Positions 26,876-35,888 are shown, numbered from the stretch's first letter. The stretch is DNA of 64,000 nucleotides from Pseudaestuariivita atlantica (GCF_001205715.1 NZ_AQQZ01000001.1:434001-498000); one strand, 5' to 3'. A program made the numbers and translations. Notes: generated by a model not told the origin, from the sequence alone.

Positions 26876-27591
26876 CGCCGCGCGCGTTCGGCGAACACGC
26901 TTTGTGCAAGCTCGCGGGTATACGCGGCCAGCTCGCTCAGCGCCACGTCGGCGGCGACCGCGTCCCGCGCCTCCAGCGCGTCGGCGATGCGTCCGTGCAG
27001 GCCGACGATCACGCCGCGCGACCGGGCCGAGAAGGTGATCATGTTCATCAGGGGCTGCATCGCCTCCACCGCGCCCGCCAACTGGTAGGACAGGACGGGG
27101 TTCGCCGCCCCGTCGACCAGCGCGCGGTGAAAGGCCACGTCCGAGGCGCAGAAGCCTTCATCCGACAGGCCCGGCTGCGCCTGCCGGTGGCATTCGGCCC
27201 GCATCGTGGCCAGGTGATCGGGCGTGCGCCGCGCGCAGGCCAGCGGCACGCAGGCGGCTTCGAGCGCGAAGCGCGCCTCGGCGGCGGTGTCGAAACTCAC
27301 GTCGTTCATCGACAGCAGAAGGGTCGAGGTCGTGACGTGCTGCGCATAGGCATCTTCGTAGCGCAGATGGTTGACGAAGGCGCCACCCGTGGCACCGCGT
27401 TGCGTGCGGATCAGCGACTGCGCGCCCAGCCGTTTCAGCGCCTCGCGCACCGTCGGGCGGGACACGTCGAATTGTTCCGACAGCTCCGCTTCGGAGGGCA
27501 GGCGTTCGTCCACGATCAGCCGTCCCTCGACGATGGCATCGCGGATCGAGGCGGCGATCTGGGCCGAAAGATCTGGACGGGGTTTTTTCAT
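26872..27591 (-). CDS. GntR family regulator with FCD ligand domain
   Basis: A 239-residue FadR-subfamily repressor: winged helix in residues 10-75 (RLPSEAELSEQFDVSRPTV, then EALKRLGAQSLI) and an all-helical FCD domain with the metal/ligand histidine pattern (CASDVAFHRALVDGA and GLHGRIADAL). An in-frame TGA lies two codons upstream, so ATG 27591 is the only start, yet no ribosome-binding sequence precedes it. Two palindromic sites lie against the start codon. In Ruegeria a GntR gene sits next to dmdA; here it diverges from the DUF2182-to-acuI operon and probably controls it. Confidence 0.88.
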   Translation of the reverse strand: MKKPRPDLSAQIAASIRDAIVEGRLIVDERLPSEAELSEQFDVSRPTVREALKRLGAQSLIRTQRGATGGAFVNHLRYEDAYAQHVTTSTLLLSMNDVSFDTAAEARFALEAACVPLACARRTPDHLATMRAECHRQAQPGLSDEGFCASDVAFHRALVDGAANPVLSYQLAGAVEAMQPLMNMITFSARSRGVIVGLHGRIADALEARDAVAADVALSELAAYTRELAQSVFAERARR

Positions 27592-27592
27592 T

Positions 27593-27619
27593 TGTCAGAC
27601 ATTTAAAAGTCTGACATTT
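27593..27619. promoter_or_regulatory. Double operator for the GntR regulator
   Basis: GTCAGACATTT (27594-27604) and GTCTGACATTT (27609-27619) are direct repeats 15 bases apart. Each holds a small palindrome: TGTCAGACA at 27593-27601 and AGTCTGACA at 27608-27616, similar to GTnnnAC cores bound by FadR-like proteins. They begin 2 bases upstream of the gntR start codon and about 27 ahead of the divergent gene. Confidence 0.6.
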
Positions 27620-27645
27620 GAAACACAAGCGAGTCGGAGAGAAGA

Positions 27646-28518
27646 ATGGCGTTAAACCTGCGAACCGTGTTGTGGCTTGGCTTTTTTGCCACGATCCTCT
27701 GGGCCTGGTGGTTCCTTTACACCACGGCCATGTCGATGGGGGTCGACTGGATCGGCAGGCCCGGCGACCTGATGGCGTCAGGCTCCATGTCCGGCGACGG
27801 CGCGATGACCGGTGGCGCTATGGACGGCGGAACGATGACTGGCGGCGCGATGGACGGCGGCGCAGACGGGATGTCCGGCGATGCCATGGGCGGGATGGTC
27901 ATGTCGATGACCGGTTTCGCGACGCTTTTCCCGATGTGGTCGATCATGATGGCGGCGATGATGCTGCCGACGATGGTACCGACGCTGCGCGCTTACGAGG
28001 ACCTGATGGTCAGCGCCAATGGCACCCGCGCGGGCTGGGTGGGCGTGCTGCTGGGCTTTTTCATCGTCTGGGTGGCCTTCGCGGCGCTGATTTCGGGCGT
28101 GCAGATCGCGCTGCTGGCCAGCGGGCTGATCGACGGCATGGGCATCGCGCGCTCGACGCTTTTCGCGGGCGGTCTGCTGATGCTGGTGGGCGCGTTCCAG
28201 TTCACCCGCGCCAAGGACATTTGCCATGGCGTCTGCCACGCGCCGATGACCTATTTCCTCGGCAACTGGCAGCCCGGCACGCTGGGCGGGTTGCGCATGG
28301 GGCTGTGGCTGGGCGCGTTCTGCGTCGGCTGTTGCTGGGGGTTCATGGTGCTGGGTTTCGTCGGCGGCGTGATGAGCCTTTTGTGGATGGGACTGGCCAC
28401 GCTGTTCATGGTGGTGGAAAAATTGCCGCAAGTCGGTCACGTTGTGACCAGGCCCATGGGTGCGATCCTGCTGATCGCCGGACTGGGCGTGATCGTATGG
28501 GGCTTTACGGGAGGATAA
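27646..28518 (+). CDS. DUF2182 integral membrane protein with Met/Gly-rich loop
   Basis: A 290-residue protein with about seven membrane helices. Between helix 1 and helix 2 lies a loop of near-repeats (GAMTGGAMDGG, GTMTGGAMDGG) very rich in methionine, glycine and aspartate at residues 44-95. Helix ends carry ICHGVCHAPM and FCVGCCWGFM, Cys/His clusters that may bind a metal such as copper. DUF2182 proteins are described as predicted metal-binding membrane proteins and often pair with DUF1326, as here (3-base gap). It heads the operon that contains dmdA, under the GntR-type operator. Confidence 0.82.
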   Translation: MALNLRTVLWLGFFATILWAWWFLYTTAMSMGVDWIGRPGDLMASGSMSGDGAMTGGAMDGGTMTGGAMDGGADGMSGDAMGGMVMSMTGFATLFPMWSIMMAAMMLPTMVPTLRAYEDLMVSANGTRAGWVGVLLGFFIVWVAFAALISGVQIALLASGLIDGMGIARSTLFAGGLLMLVGAFQFTRAKDICHGVCHAPMTYFLGNWQPGTLGGLRMGLWLGAFCVGCCWGFMVLGFVGGVMSLLWMGLATLFMVVEKLPQVGHVVTRPMGAILLIAGLGVIVWGFTGG

Positions 28519-28521
28519 GAC

Positions 28522-29229
28522 ATGGCGCTGAAACGCAAACCCGACGCGGACCGCCTGCCGGTCAGCCAGCGCATCGACAGCCGGGTGCAGAACCCCGCGC
28601 GGCGCACGCAGAACCCCAGCGAGTGGGTCATCAAGGGCGAGTTGTTCCTGAACTGCTCCTGCACGGTGTTCTGTCCCTGCGTGGTCAGCCTTGGCGCGCA
28701 CCCGCCGACCGAGGGCGATTGCCGGGCGTGGATGGCCATCGCCATCGACGAGGGCCATTACGAGGGCGAGGACCTGTCGGGCCTGAACGTGGGTCTCATG
28801 GTCGAAATTCCGGGTCGCATGGCCGAAGGCAACTGGAAGGTCGCGGCCTATGTCGACGAGCGCGCCAGCGGCAAGGCCTATGAAGGCATCCTGCGCATCT
28901 TCTCGGGGCAGGCGGGCGGCACGACGGGCCTGTTCACCATGCTGGTGTCGACCATTATCGGGGCCGAACGCGCGCCGGTGGAGATCGTCCGCGACGGCAC
29001 CAAGCGCGGCCTGCATATCGGGCGCAAGATTTCCGGCGAGATCGAGATGATCACCGGCGCCGACCCGAACGAACCCGTGATGGTCACCAATTCGAAATAC
29101 TGGATGGGTCCCAACATCATCGCCGCGCGCGGCCTGAAATCCAAGGTGCGCGATTATGGCCGCGTCTGGGACTTCGGCGGCAAGTCGGCCGAAATCTGCC
29201 CGATCGACTGGTCGGGTCCGGGCAAGTGA
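28522..29229 (+). CDS. DUF1326 domain protein
   Basis: A 235-residue soluble protein with a cysteine cluster, LNCSCTVFCPC, near residues 47-57, the family hallmark, followed by a beta-rich domain (GLNVGLMVEIPGRMAEGNW, then KISGEIEMITGADP). GGAGG in the end of the DUF2182 gene provides the ribosome site. The cluster suggests metal or thiol chemistry jointly with the DUF2182 partner, but no reaction is established. It overlaps the DinB gene by 4 bases, so translation is coupled. Confidence 0.82.
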   Translation: MALKRKPDADRLPVSQRIDSRVQNPARRTQNPSEWVIKGELFLNCSCTVFCPCVVSLGAHPPTEGDCRAWMAIAIDEGHYEGEDLSGLNVGLMVEIPGRMAEGNWKVAAYVDERASGKAYEGILRIFSGQAGGTTGLFTMLVSTIIGAERAPVEIVRDGTKRGLHIGRKISGEIEMITGADPNEPVMVTNSKYWMGPNIIAARGLKSKVRDYGRVWDFGGKSAEICPIDWSGPGK

Positions 29230-29741
29230 TCGACCGCGACTACGTTCTGACCATGGCGCGCTACAACGCCTGGCAGAACGCGGGGATGAAGAAAGCGATG
29301 GAAAGCCTGACCGAGGCCGCCCTGCGCAAGGATCGCGGCGCGTTCTTCGGCTCGATCCTCGCCACGGCGAACCACCTTCTGTGGGGTGACCGCCTCTGGA
29401 TGTCGCGGTTCGATGGCAGGGAAGGCCCCTCTGTCGGGCCCGACCAACATACCGAGCTGACGCCGACGCTGGCCACATGGGGAACCGAGAGGTTCCGCAC
29501 CGATGGCCGCATCCTGACCTGGGCCGAAAAGCTGCGCAGCATCGACCTGACCGGTGACCTGACATGGCATTCGGGCGTGCTGGGCCGCGAGGTGACGAAA
29601 CCGAAGGCGCTGTGCGTCACCCAACTCTTCAACCACCAGACCCACCACCGCGGCCAGATCCACGCGATGCTGACCGCGGCGGGGGCAATGACGCAGGATA
29701 CCGATTTGTTCCTCATGCCGGAGACCGGACCATGGCTGTGA
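29226..29741 (+). CDS. DinB family protein
   Basis: A 171-residue four-helix protein with three probable metal-binding histidines: one in ATANHLLWGDR near residue 48 and two in FNHQTHHRGQIH near 133-140, the standard DinB pattern. The DinB/YfiT superfamily includes thiol S-transferases dependent on bacillithiol or mycothiol, and metal-dependent hydrolases. Position inside the dmdA operon (4-base overlap upstream, 10-base overlap into dmdA) hints at a role with a thiol or methylthio compound; that is inference. Confidence 0.85.
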   Translation: MIDRDYVLTMARYNAWQNAGMKKAMESLTEAALRKDRGAFFGSILATANHLLWGDRLWMSRFDGREGPSVGPDQHTELTPTLATWGTERFRTDGRILTWAEKLRSIDLTGDLTWHSGVLGREVTKPKALCVTQLFNHQTHHRGQIHAMLTAAGAMTQDTDLFLMPETGPWL

Positions 29742-30832
29742 TCGCACCGTCGCGCCGCGTGCGCCGTACGCCCTTTTCCGACGGCGTCGCCGCCGCGGGT
29801 GTCAAGGGTTACACCGTCTACAACCACATGCTTCTGCCAACCGTGTTCCGGTCGGTCGAAGAGGATTACCGCCACCTCAAGGAGGCGGTGCAGGTCTGGG
29901 ACGTGGCCGTCGAAAGGCAGGTCGAGGTGCGCGGCCCCGACGCGGGCCGCCTGATGCAGATGCTGACGCCGCGCGACCTGCGCGGCATGCTGCCCGGCCA
30001 GTGCTATTACGTGCCGATGGTGGACGAAACCGGCGGCATGCTGAACGACCCCGTCGCCGTCAAGCTGGCCGAGGACCGCTACTGGATCTCGATCGCCGAC
30101 AGCGACCTGCTGATGTGGGTCAAGGGCATCGCCTACGGCTTCCGGCTGGACGTGCTGGTGGACGAACCCGATGTCTCTCCGCTGGCGATCCAGGGACCGA
30201 AGGCGGATGACCTGATGGCCCGCGTCTTCGGCGACGCGGTGCGCGACCTGCGCTTCTTCCGCTTCGGCTGGTTCGATTTCGACGGCACGCAGCTTGTCAT
30301 CGCGCGGTCGGGCTATTCGAAACAGGGCGGGTTCGAGATCTATGTCGAGGGCGGGCACCTCGGCATGCCTTTGTGGAACGCGTTGTTCGAGGCGGGCAAG
30401 GACCTCGACGTTTACGCGGGCTGCCCTAACCTGATCGAACGGATCGAGGGCGGGCTTCTCAGCTATGGCAACGACATGACGCGGTCGAACACGCCGCATG
30501 AATGCGGGCTGGGGCGGTTCTGTTCGACCCAGACGGCGATCGGCTGCGTCGGCCGCGACGCGCTGTTGCGCGTGTCGCAGGAAGGGCCGGTCCGGCAGAT
30601 CCGCGCGATCTCGATTACCGGCGACCTGCCCACCTGCGACCGGGCCTGGCCGCTGATGGCGGGCAAGACCAAGGTGGGGCAGGTCACCTCCTGCGCGCGC
30701 TCACCCGATTTCGGCACCAATGTCGCCATCGGCATGGTGCGGATGACGCATTGGGACGCGGGCACCGCGCTGAAGGTGGAGACGCAGGACGGCACCTTCG
30801 ACGCCGAGGTGCACGAGGAATTCTGGATTTGA
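29732..30832 (+). CDS. dmdA: Dimethylsulfoniopropionate demethylase
   Basis: DmdA transfers a methyl group from DMSP to tetrahydrofolate, giving methylmercaptopropionate. The 366-residue protein has the glycine-cleavage T-protein (GcvT) fold. Segments such as YNHMLLPTVFRSVEEDYRHL, VQVWDVAVERQVE and SYGNDMTRSNTPHECGLG agree with my memory of Ruegeria DmdA much better than with GcvT. The ATG is preceded by GGAGA and lies inside the DinB gene. The acuI gene directly follows, as in Ruegeria pomeroyi, which strongly supports the call. A GcvT paralogue of another function is the main alternative. Confidence 0.9.
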   Translation: MAVIAPSRRVRRTPFSDGVAAAGVKGYTVYNHMLLPTVFRSVEEDYRHLKEAVQVWDVAVERQVEVRGPDAGRLMQMLTPRDLRGMLPGQCYYVPMVDETGGMLNDPVAVKLAEDRYWISIADSDLLMWVKGIAYGFRLDVLVDEPDVSPLAIQGPKADDLMARVFGDAVRDLRFFRFGWFDFDGTQLVIARSGYSKQGGFEIYVEGGHLGMPLWNALFEAGKDLDVYAGCPNLIERIEGGLLSYGNDMTRSNTPHECGLGRFCSTQTAIGCVGRDALLRVSQEGPVRQIRAISITGDLPTCDRAWPLMAGKTKVGQVTSCARSPDFGTNVAIGMVRMTHWDAGTALKVETQDGTFDAEVHEEFWI

Positions 30833-30895
30833 CGCGGTGGGCCGGGGCGATCCCGGCCCGCGCTATTTCACAAGAGACGACGAAGGAGAAAGCGG

Positions 30896-31885
30896 ATGTT
30901 CAACGCACTGGTGGTCGAGAAGGATGACGAGGGCAAGACGTCCGCATCCGTGCAGCAGATCGGCGAGGATCGCCTGCCCGAGGGCGAGGTGACGGTCGCG
31001 GTCGAGTATTCCACGGTCAACTACAAGGACGGCCTGTGCATCGGGCCGGGCGGCGGGTTGGTGCGCAATTACCCGCACGTGCCGGGCATCGATTTCGCCG
31101 GTACGGTCGAGGCTTCGGATGACGACCGTTACAAGCCCGGCGACAAGGTCGTGCTGACCGGCTGGCGCGTGGGCGAGGCGTATTGGGGCGGCTATTCGCA
31201 GAAGGCGCGGGTGAAGGCCGATTGGCTGGTGCCGCTGCCGAAAGGGCTCGACACGCGGCAGGCGATGGCCGTTGGCACCGCGGGTTTCACCGCGATGCTG
31301 GCGGTACAGGCGCTGGAAGATCACGGGATGGCACCGGGGCAGGGCGAGGTGCTGGTCACCGGCGCCGCCGGTGGCGTCGGGTCGGTCGCCACGGCGATTC
31401 TCGCCAATCTCGGCTACGAGGTCGCGGGCGTGACGGGTCGGCCCGAGACCGGCGATTACCTCAAGGGCCTCGGTGCGACCCGCATCGTGCCCCGCGAAGA
31501 GATCAACGAAACCGTCAAGCGCCCGCTCGAGACCGAGACCTGGGCGGGGTGCGTCGATGCCGTGGGCGGCGCGATGCTGGCCCGCGTGCTGGGGCAGATG
31601 AAATACGGTGCCAGCGTCGCGGCGGTGGGTCTGGCCGGTGGCGCGGCCCTGCCCGCGACGGTGATCCCCTTCCTTCTGCGCGGCGTGAACCTGCTGGGGA
31701 TCGACAGCGTCATGCAGCCCTATGACAACCGCGTCCGCGCGTGGGAGCGGATCGCCCGCGACCTGCCGATGGACAAGCTCGAAGCGATGGTGCAGCCGGC
31801 CACGCTCGGCGATCTGCCGCAGCTGGGCCGCGACATTCTGAAAGGACAGGTCAAGGGCCGCGTCGTCGTCGACGTGAACGCCTGA
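30896..31885 (+). CDS. acuI: Acryloyl-CoA reductase, YhdH/AcuI family
   Basis: AcuI reduces toxic acryloyl-CoA to propionyl-CoA with NADPH, a key step when DMSP-derived C3 compounds are used. The 329-residue MDR-type protein lacks the structural and catalytic zinc sites and has VEYSTVNYKDGLC near residue 38, VPGIDFAGTVE near 62, and the cofactor loop VTGAAGGVGSVA near 155. AAGGAG precedes the start. It lies 63 bases after dmdA, the conserved arrangement in roseobacters. Confidence 0.93.
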   Translation: MFNALVVEKDDEGKTSASVQQIGEDRLPEGEVTVAVEYSTVNYKDGLCIGPGGGLVRNYPHVPGIDFAGTVEASDDDRYKPGDKVVLTGWRVGEAYWGGYSQKARVKADWLVPLPKGLDTRQAMAVGTAGFTAMLAVQALEDHGMAPGQGEVLVTGAAGGVGSVATAILANLGYEVAGVTGRPETGDYLKGLGATRIVPREEINETVKRPLETETWAGCVDAVGGAMLARVLGQMKYGASVAAVGLAGGAALPATVIPFLLRGVNLLGIDSVMQPYDNRVRAWERIARDLPMDKLEAMVQPATLGDLPQLGRDILKGQVKGRVVVDVNA

Positions 31886-32138
31886 CCCGTCCACATATGG
31901 TCCTACCGGGGCGTCCGGCCTTGCCGGCCGGGCGCGTCCTGTATCCTGCGCGTGAACTTCGTTCCGCAAATTCCTGAAATTCCGAAAAGAATTTTCGTGC
32001 AATCCGCACATTCAGGTCGTTTTCCTTGACAACTTCGGGGTGAACGAGGACGCTCTGACCCAACCCGGCGGCTCCCGGGGAGGCTTCTACATGCTCCGGG
32101 CGGCAAAGACCGGGTGCGTCACAGACAGGGAGCCAAAA

Positions 32139-33821
32139 ATGTCAGTGAAACCACCTCTCATGGATTTGCCCATAAGCACCGCCGATAGCGGGTTTTATTC
32201 GGGCTTCAGCAAGACCGTGGCCATCGTGTCGAAGATCATCGTCGCCGCGCTGGTGGTCTGGGCCATCGTCTTTCCAGACCAGGCGGGATCGGTGCTGAAC
32301 GCGCTGAACAGCTTCATCCTTGCCAACACCGCCTACTGGTACGTCTATATCGTCGCGTTCTTCGTGCTGCTGTGCGCGTTCCTCGCGATCTGGCCGACCG
32401 CCGGGCGGCTGAAGCTCGGCCTCGACAGCGACGAACCGGAGTTTTCGAACTTCTCATGGTTTTCCATGATGTTCGGCGCCGGGATCGGCGTGGGGATGCT
32501 GACATGGTCGGTCGCCGAACCGGTCTATCACTTCCAGAACAACCCCGACGTCATCAAGGGCGCCGTCGAAGGCAGCACGGCCGAGGCGATACGGTCGGCC
32601 TACAAGTGGTCGTTCCTGCACTGGGGCTTCGGCGCGTGGGCGTGCTACGCCATCGCGGGCCTCGCGCTTGGCTTCTTCTGCTACCGTCGCGGCCTGCCGC
32701 TGACGATGCGGTCGTCGCTGACGCCGCTCTTCGGCAAGTCGCTGTCGGGCCCGCTGGGGCACCTGATCGACATCGTCGCGGTGGTCGCCACCATCCTCGG
32801 CGTCGCGCAGACACTGGGCTTCGGGGTCGAACAATTCGTGGCCGGTCTCACCCGGATCGGCATCGGCGGACTGATCGGCGAGGGCGGCACGGCCAACACG
32901 TTGGGCGTGATCGTGGCCATCGTCATCATCATGGCGGCCTCGACCATGTCGGCGCTGTCGGGTGTCGGCAAGGGCATCAAGTGGCTGTCGAACCTGAACA
33001 TGGGCCTGTCGATCTTCCTTCTGACCTTCTTCCTGCTGTTCGGGGCCACCTTCTTTGGCCTGCAATCGCTGGTCGTGGGTATCTGGGATTACATCATCGC
33101 GCTGCCCGAGATGCTGTTCACCGTGTGGCGGTCCGACGGGGTCGAAGGCTCGGTCGCGAGCCAGCTGGAAAGCTGGCAGGGCGGCTGGACAGTGTTCTAC
33201 TGGGCCTGGTGGATCGCGTTCGCGCCCTTCGTGGGGCTGTTCCTTGCGCGCATCTCCAAGGGCCGGACGATCCGCGAATTCGTGCTGGGCGCGATCATCG
33301 TGCCGTCGCTGATGTGCTTCGTCTGGTTCACGTGGGCCGGTGGCACCGCCATCGACCTGACGCTGAACGGCGATGCGGGTGACGCGATCTTCGGCGCGTC
33401 CGACGGCGACAAGATCTTTGCCATGGTGATCCACATGCTGGGCGCCGCGTTCGGCTGGATCATGTCGATCGTGATCGTGATCCTGCTGATGACCTACCTC
33501 GTGACCACCGCCGACAGCGCGGTGCTGATCGTGAACACGATCAACGCGGCGGGGGACGAAGGGCCGAAGGCACAGCCGCATATCTATTTCTGGGGCATCG
33601 CCCTTGGTGGTGTGGTTGCGGCGCTGCTGATCGCGGGCGGCTCTGGCGGCGGCGGTCTCAAGGCCATCCAGACGGCCATGGTGATCGGGGCCTTCCCGTT
33701 CTCCATCGTGATGGTGCTGCAGGGCATCGCGCTGGTGAAGGCGATCTACAACGACGGTCGCCGCAACGCGGTCGGGATTGCCACCACGCATGACCAGGCC
33801 GCCTCGGCCCCGGCCGAATAA
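32139..33821 (+). CDS. BCCT family betaine/choline/DMSP transporter
   Basis: A 560-residue carrier with 12 helices. Family signatures: FGAGIGVGMLTWSVAEPVYH near residue 108 (helix 3 glycine-rich region) and WTVFYWAWWIAFAPFVGLFL near 350, the BCCT signature with its tryptophan cluster. Long cytosolic tails typical of osmoregulated members are short here, so constitutive substrate uptake is likely. GGGAG at 32128-32132 supports the start. Location 250 bases after acuI suggests DMSP or glycine betaine as substrate. A terminator follows. Confidence 0.92.
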   Translation: MSVKPPLMDLPISTADSGFYSGFSKTVAIVSKIIVAALVVWAIVFPDQAGSVLNALNSFILANTAYWYVYIVAFFVLLCAFLAIWPTAGRLKLGLDSDEPEFSNFSWFSMMFGAGIGVGMLTWSVAEPVYHFQNNPDVIKGAVEGSTAEAIRSAYKWSFLHWGFGAWACYAIAGLALGFFCYRRGLPLTMRSSLTPLFGKSLSGPLGHLIDIVAVVATILGVAQTLGFGVEQFVAGLTRIGIGGLIGEGGTANTLGVIVAIVIIMAASTMSALSGVGKGIKWLSNLNMGLSIFLLTFFLLFGATFFGLQSLVVGIWDYIIALPEMLFTVWRSDGVEGSVASQLESWQGGWTVFYWAWWIAFAPFVGLFLARISKGRTIREFVLGAIIVPSLMCFVWFTWAGGTAIDLTLNGDAGDAIFGASDGDKIFAMVIHMLGAAFGWIMSIVIVILLMTYLVTTADSAVLIVNTINAAGDEGPKAQPHIYFWGIALGGVVAALLIAGGSGGGGLKAIQTAMVIGAFPFSIVMVLQGIALVKAIYNDGRRNAVGIATTHDQAASAPAE

Positions 33822-33828
33822 GCCTTCC

Positions 33829-33863
33829 TCCGGGCCCCGCCACCTGCGCGGGGCCCGGACTTT
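33829..33863 (+). terminator. Rho-independent terminator of the BCCT gene
   Basis: A 12-bp perfect stem (TCCGGGCCCCGC at 33829-33840 with GCGGGGCCCGGA at 33848-33859) followed by CTTT, just after the stop codon. Confidence 0.75.
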
Positions 33864-33942
33864 CGGACGACCCCCTCCCGAACACGCTTTCGGACGCGGC
33901 CCGCGCCCGGTACACCTGCCACCACGTACAGGAAGGCAGATG

Positions 33943-34605
33943 ATGTTCGGACCCGACACTCCCATGTTTGCGATGCGCGGCCCGTGGGGCGTGCGGATCG
34001 AGGTCGGGCGCAGCCTGTTGCTGCTGGTCGGCCTGTTCGTCCTGATCGGCATGAACAGCGGCAATATCGCCGTCGCGCTGGCCTTTGCCGCCATCATCAT
34101 CGGGTCGATCCTGCTGCACGAACTGGGGCACGCATGGGGATGCGTGGTGCAGGGCGTGCCGGTGGCGCGGGTCGTGCTGCATGGCGGCGGCGGGTTCTGC
34201 CAGCCTGCCCGCACCACCACCGCGCGCGAGGACGAGGTGATCGTCGCCATGGGGCCCGTCGTCACGGCGGTGCTCTGGGCCGTTCCGGGCCTGCTTGCGC
34301 CGCAGGTCTCCGCGCCGCTCGTGGCCTGGGGCCTTGGCATGCTGTCCTTCGTGAACGGGCTTCTGCTGATCTTCAACCTGCTGCCGGTGCAGCCGCTCGA
34401 CGGGGGGCGCCTGCTGTTGCTGGGGCTCATGCGCGTGCTGCCGCGGCAGGCGGCGGTGCGCGTCGCGGGAGGGGTGGGGCTGGTAGCCTGCATCCTCTAT
34501 ATCCCGGCGCTGATCTGGGCATGGGCGACGCTGGGGCTGATCCTGATCTTCTTCCCCTCCTTCCGCCTGCACTGGCGCATGCTGCAGGCGCGCATCGGCG
34601 ATTGA
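33943..34605 (+). CDS. Site-2 protease type (M50) membrane metalloprotease
   Basis: A 220-residue membrane protein with the zinc motif LLHELGHAWG near residue 57 and the third-ligand motif NLLPVQPLDGGRLL near 145, both in membrane segments, as in family M50. It lacks PDZ and CBS domains, so it is the minimal form. AGGAAGG is better spaced for ATG 33943 than for 33940. Targets, usually anti-sigma factors or membrane proteins, are not evident from the neighbours. Confidence 0.88.
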   Translation: MFGPDTPMFAMRGPWGVRIEVGRSLLLLVGLFVLIGMNSGNIAVALAFAAIIIGSILLHELGHAWGCVVQGVPVARVVLHGGGGFCQPARTTTAREDEVIVAMGPVVTAVLWAVPGLLAPQVSAPLVAWGLGMLSFVNGLLLIFNLLPVQPLDGGRLLLLGLMRVLPRQAAVRVAGGVGLVACILYIPALIWAWATLGLILIFFPSFRLHWRMLQARIGD

Positions 34606-34637
34606 CGCCTGCGCGGGCTTTGCGCCAAATGCGCGGC

Positions 34638-35837
34638 ATGACACTCGACCTCTCCTTCGTCCGCTCGCAGTTTCCCGCCTTCGACGCGCCCGCGCTTGAA
34701 GGGCAGGCCTTCTTTGAAAATGCCGGGGGCAGCTATACCGCGCGCCCGGTGATCGAGCGGCTGATGCGGTTCTATACCGAGCGCAAGGTGCAGCCTTACG
34801 GCCCCTACGCGCCCTCCCGACTGGGCGGAGAGGAGATGGACGAGGCGCAAACCCGCCTCGCGTGTCTCATGGGCCTTGACCGCGACGAGCTGCATGTCGG
34901 CCCGTCCACCACGCAGAACGTCTACGTGCTGGCGCAGGCCTTTGGCGAGTGGCTGGGGCAGGGCGACGCGATCATCGTCACCAACCAGGATCACGAGGCC
35001 AATACCGGCGCGTGGCGCAGGCTGGCGTCGCGCGGAATCGAGGTGCGGGAATGGCGGATGGACCCGGCCACGGGGCATCTGGACCCCGAGGCCCTGGAGG
35101 GGCTTCTGGACGAACGCGTGCGGCTGGTCTGCTTCCCCCATTGTTCCAACGTGGTCGGAGAGGTGAACCCGGTGGTCGAAATCACCGCGCTCGCCCATGC
35201 CGGCGGGGCCTTCGTCTGCGTCGACGGCGTGTCCTATGCCCCGCACGGCATCCCGGACGTGGGCGATCTGGGCGCTGATATCTACATGTTCTCGGCCTAC
35301 AAGACCTATGGGCCGCACCAGGGTGTCATGGGTGTGCGCCGCCCGCTGGCCGAGATGCTGCCGAACCAGGGTCACGGGTTCAACGCGGGCAGCCTGACCA
35401 AGCGGTTCACGCCCGCGGGCCCCGACCATGCTCAGGTCGCGGCGCTGGCGGGCATGGTCGATTACTTCGATGCGCTGGCGGCGCATCACGGCACCGACGC
35501 GGCAGGCGTGCACGACCTGATGCGCGCGCATGAAACGGTGCTGCTGCAACCGCTGCTCGACTGGGCGCGCGCGCGCAACGACGTGCGTCTGCTGGGCCCC
35601 TCGGATGCGGCCACCCGCGCGCCCACCGTCGCGCTGGAGGTCACCGACCCGGCGGGCAAGGCGGCCGCACTGGCCGAGCACGGCATCATGACCGCGGCCA
35701 GCGATTTCTACGCCGTGCGCCCGCTTGAAGGCATGGGCGTTGCGCCCGATCCGGGCGTCCTGCGGCTGAGCTTCGTGCACTACACCTCGCGGGACGAGAT
35801 CGACCAGCTGCTCGCCGCGCTCGACGCGGTATTTTGA
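34638..35837 (+). CDS. Class V aminotransferase, cysteine desulfurase-like
   Basis: A PLP enzyme of 399 residues. The Schiff-base lysine is in MFSAYKTYGPHQG near residue 220; DQDHEANTG-like NQDHEANTGAW and CVDGVSYAPHG supply cofactor-contact residues. It resembles the CsdA-like branch that acts on amino acids, but the N-terminal ENAGGSYTARPVI is typical of uncharacterised proteobacterial members and no Cys-containing desulfurase loop is visible. The start lacks a clear ribosome site; ATG 34629 is an alternative. It follows the protease gene after 32 bases. Confidence 0.82.
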   Translation: MTLDLSFVRSQFPAFDAPALEGQAFFENAGGSYTARPVIERLMRFYTERKVQPYGPYAPSRLGGEEMDEAQTRLACLMGLDRDELHVGPSTTQNVYVLAQAFGEWLGQGDAIIVTNQDHEANTGAWRRLASRGIEVREWRMDPATGHLDPEALEGLLDERVRLVCFPHCSNVVGEVNPVVEITALAHAGGAFVCVDGVSYAPHGIPDVGDLGADIYMFSAYKTYGPHQGVMGVRRPLAEMLPNQGHGFNAGSLTKRFTPAGPDHAQVAALAGMVDYFDALAAHHGTDAAGVHDLMRAHETVLLQPLLDWARARNDVRLLGPSDAATRAPTVALEVTDPAGKAAALAEHGIMTAASDFYAVRPLEGMGVAPDPGVLRLSFVHYTSRDEIDQLLAALDAVF

Positions 35838-35888
35838 AACCGAACGCCGCCTCCGGTCGTATGTCAGTCAAACCGGGCAGGGGCATGC

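Noticed and set aside
31886-32138. Promoter TTGACA at 32026-32031 for the BCCT gene
   Set aside because: The -35 match is perfect but no acceptable -10 hexamer lies 15-19 bases downstream, so it was not listed as a feature.
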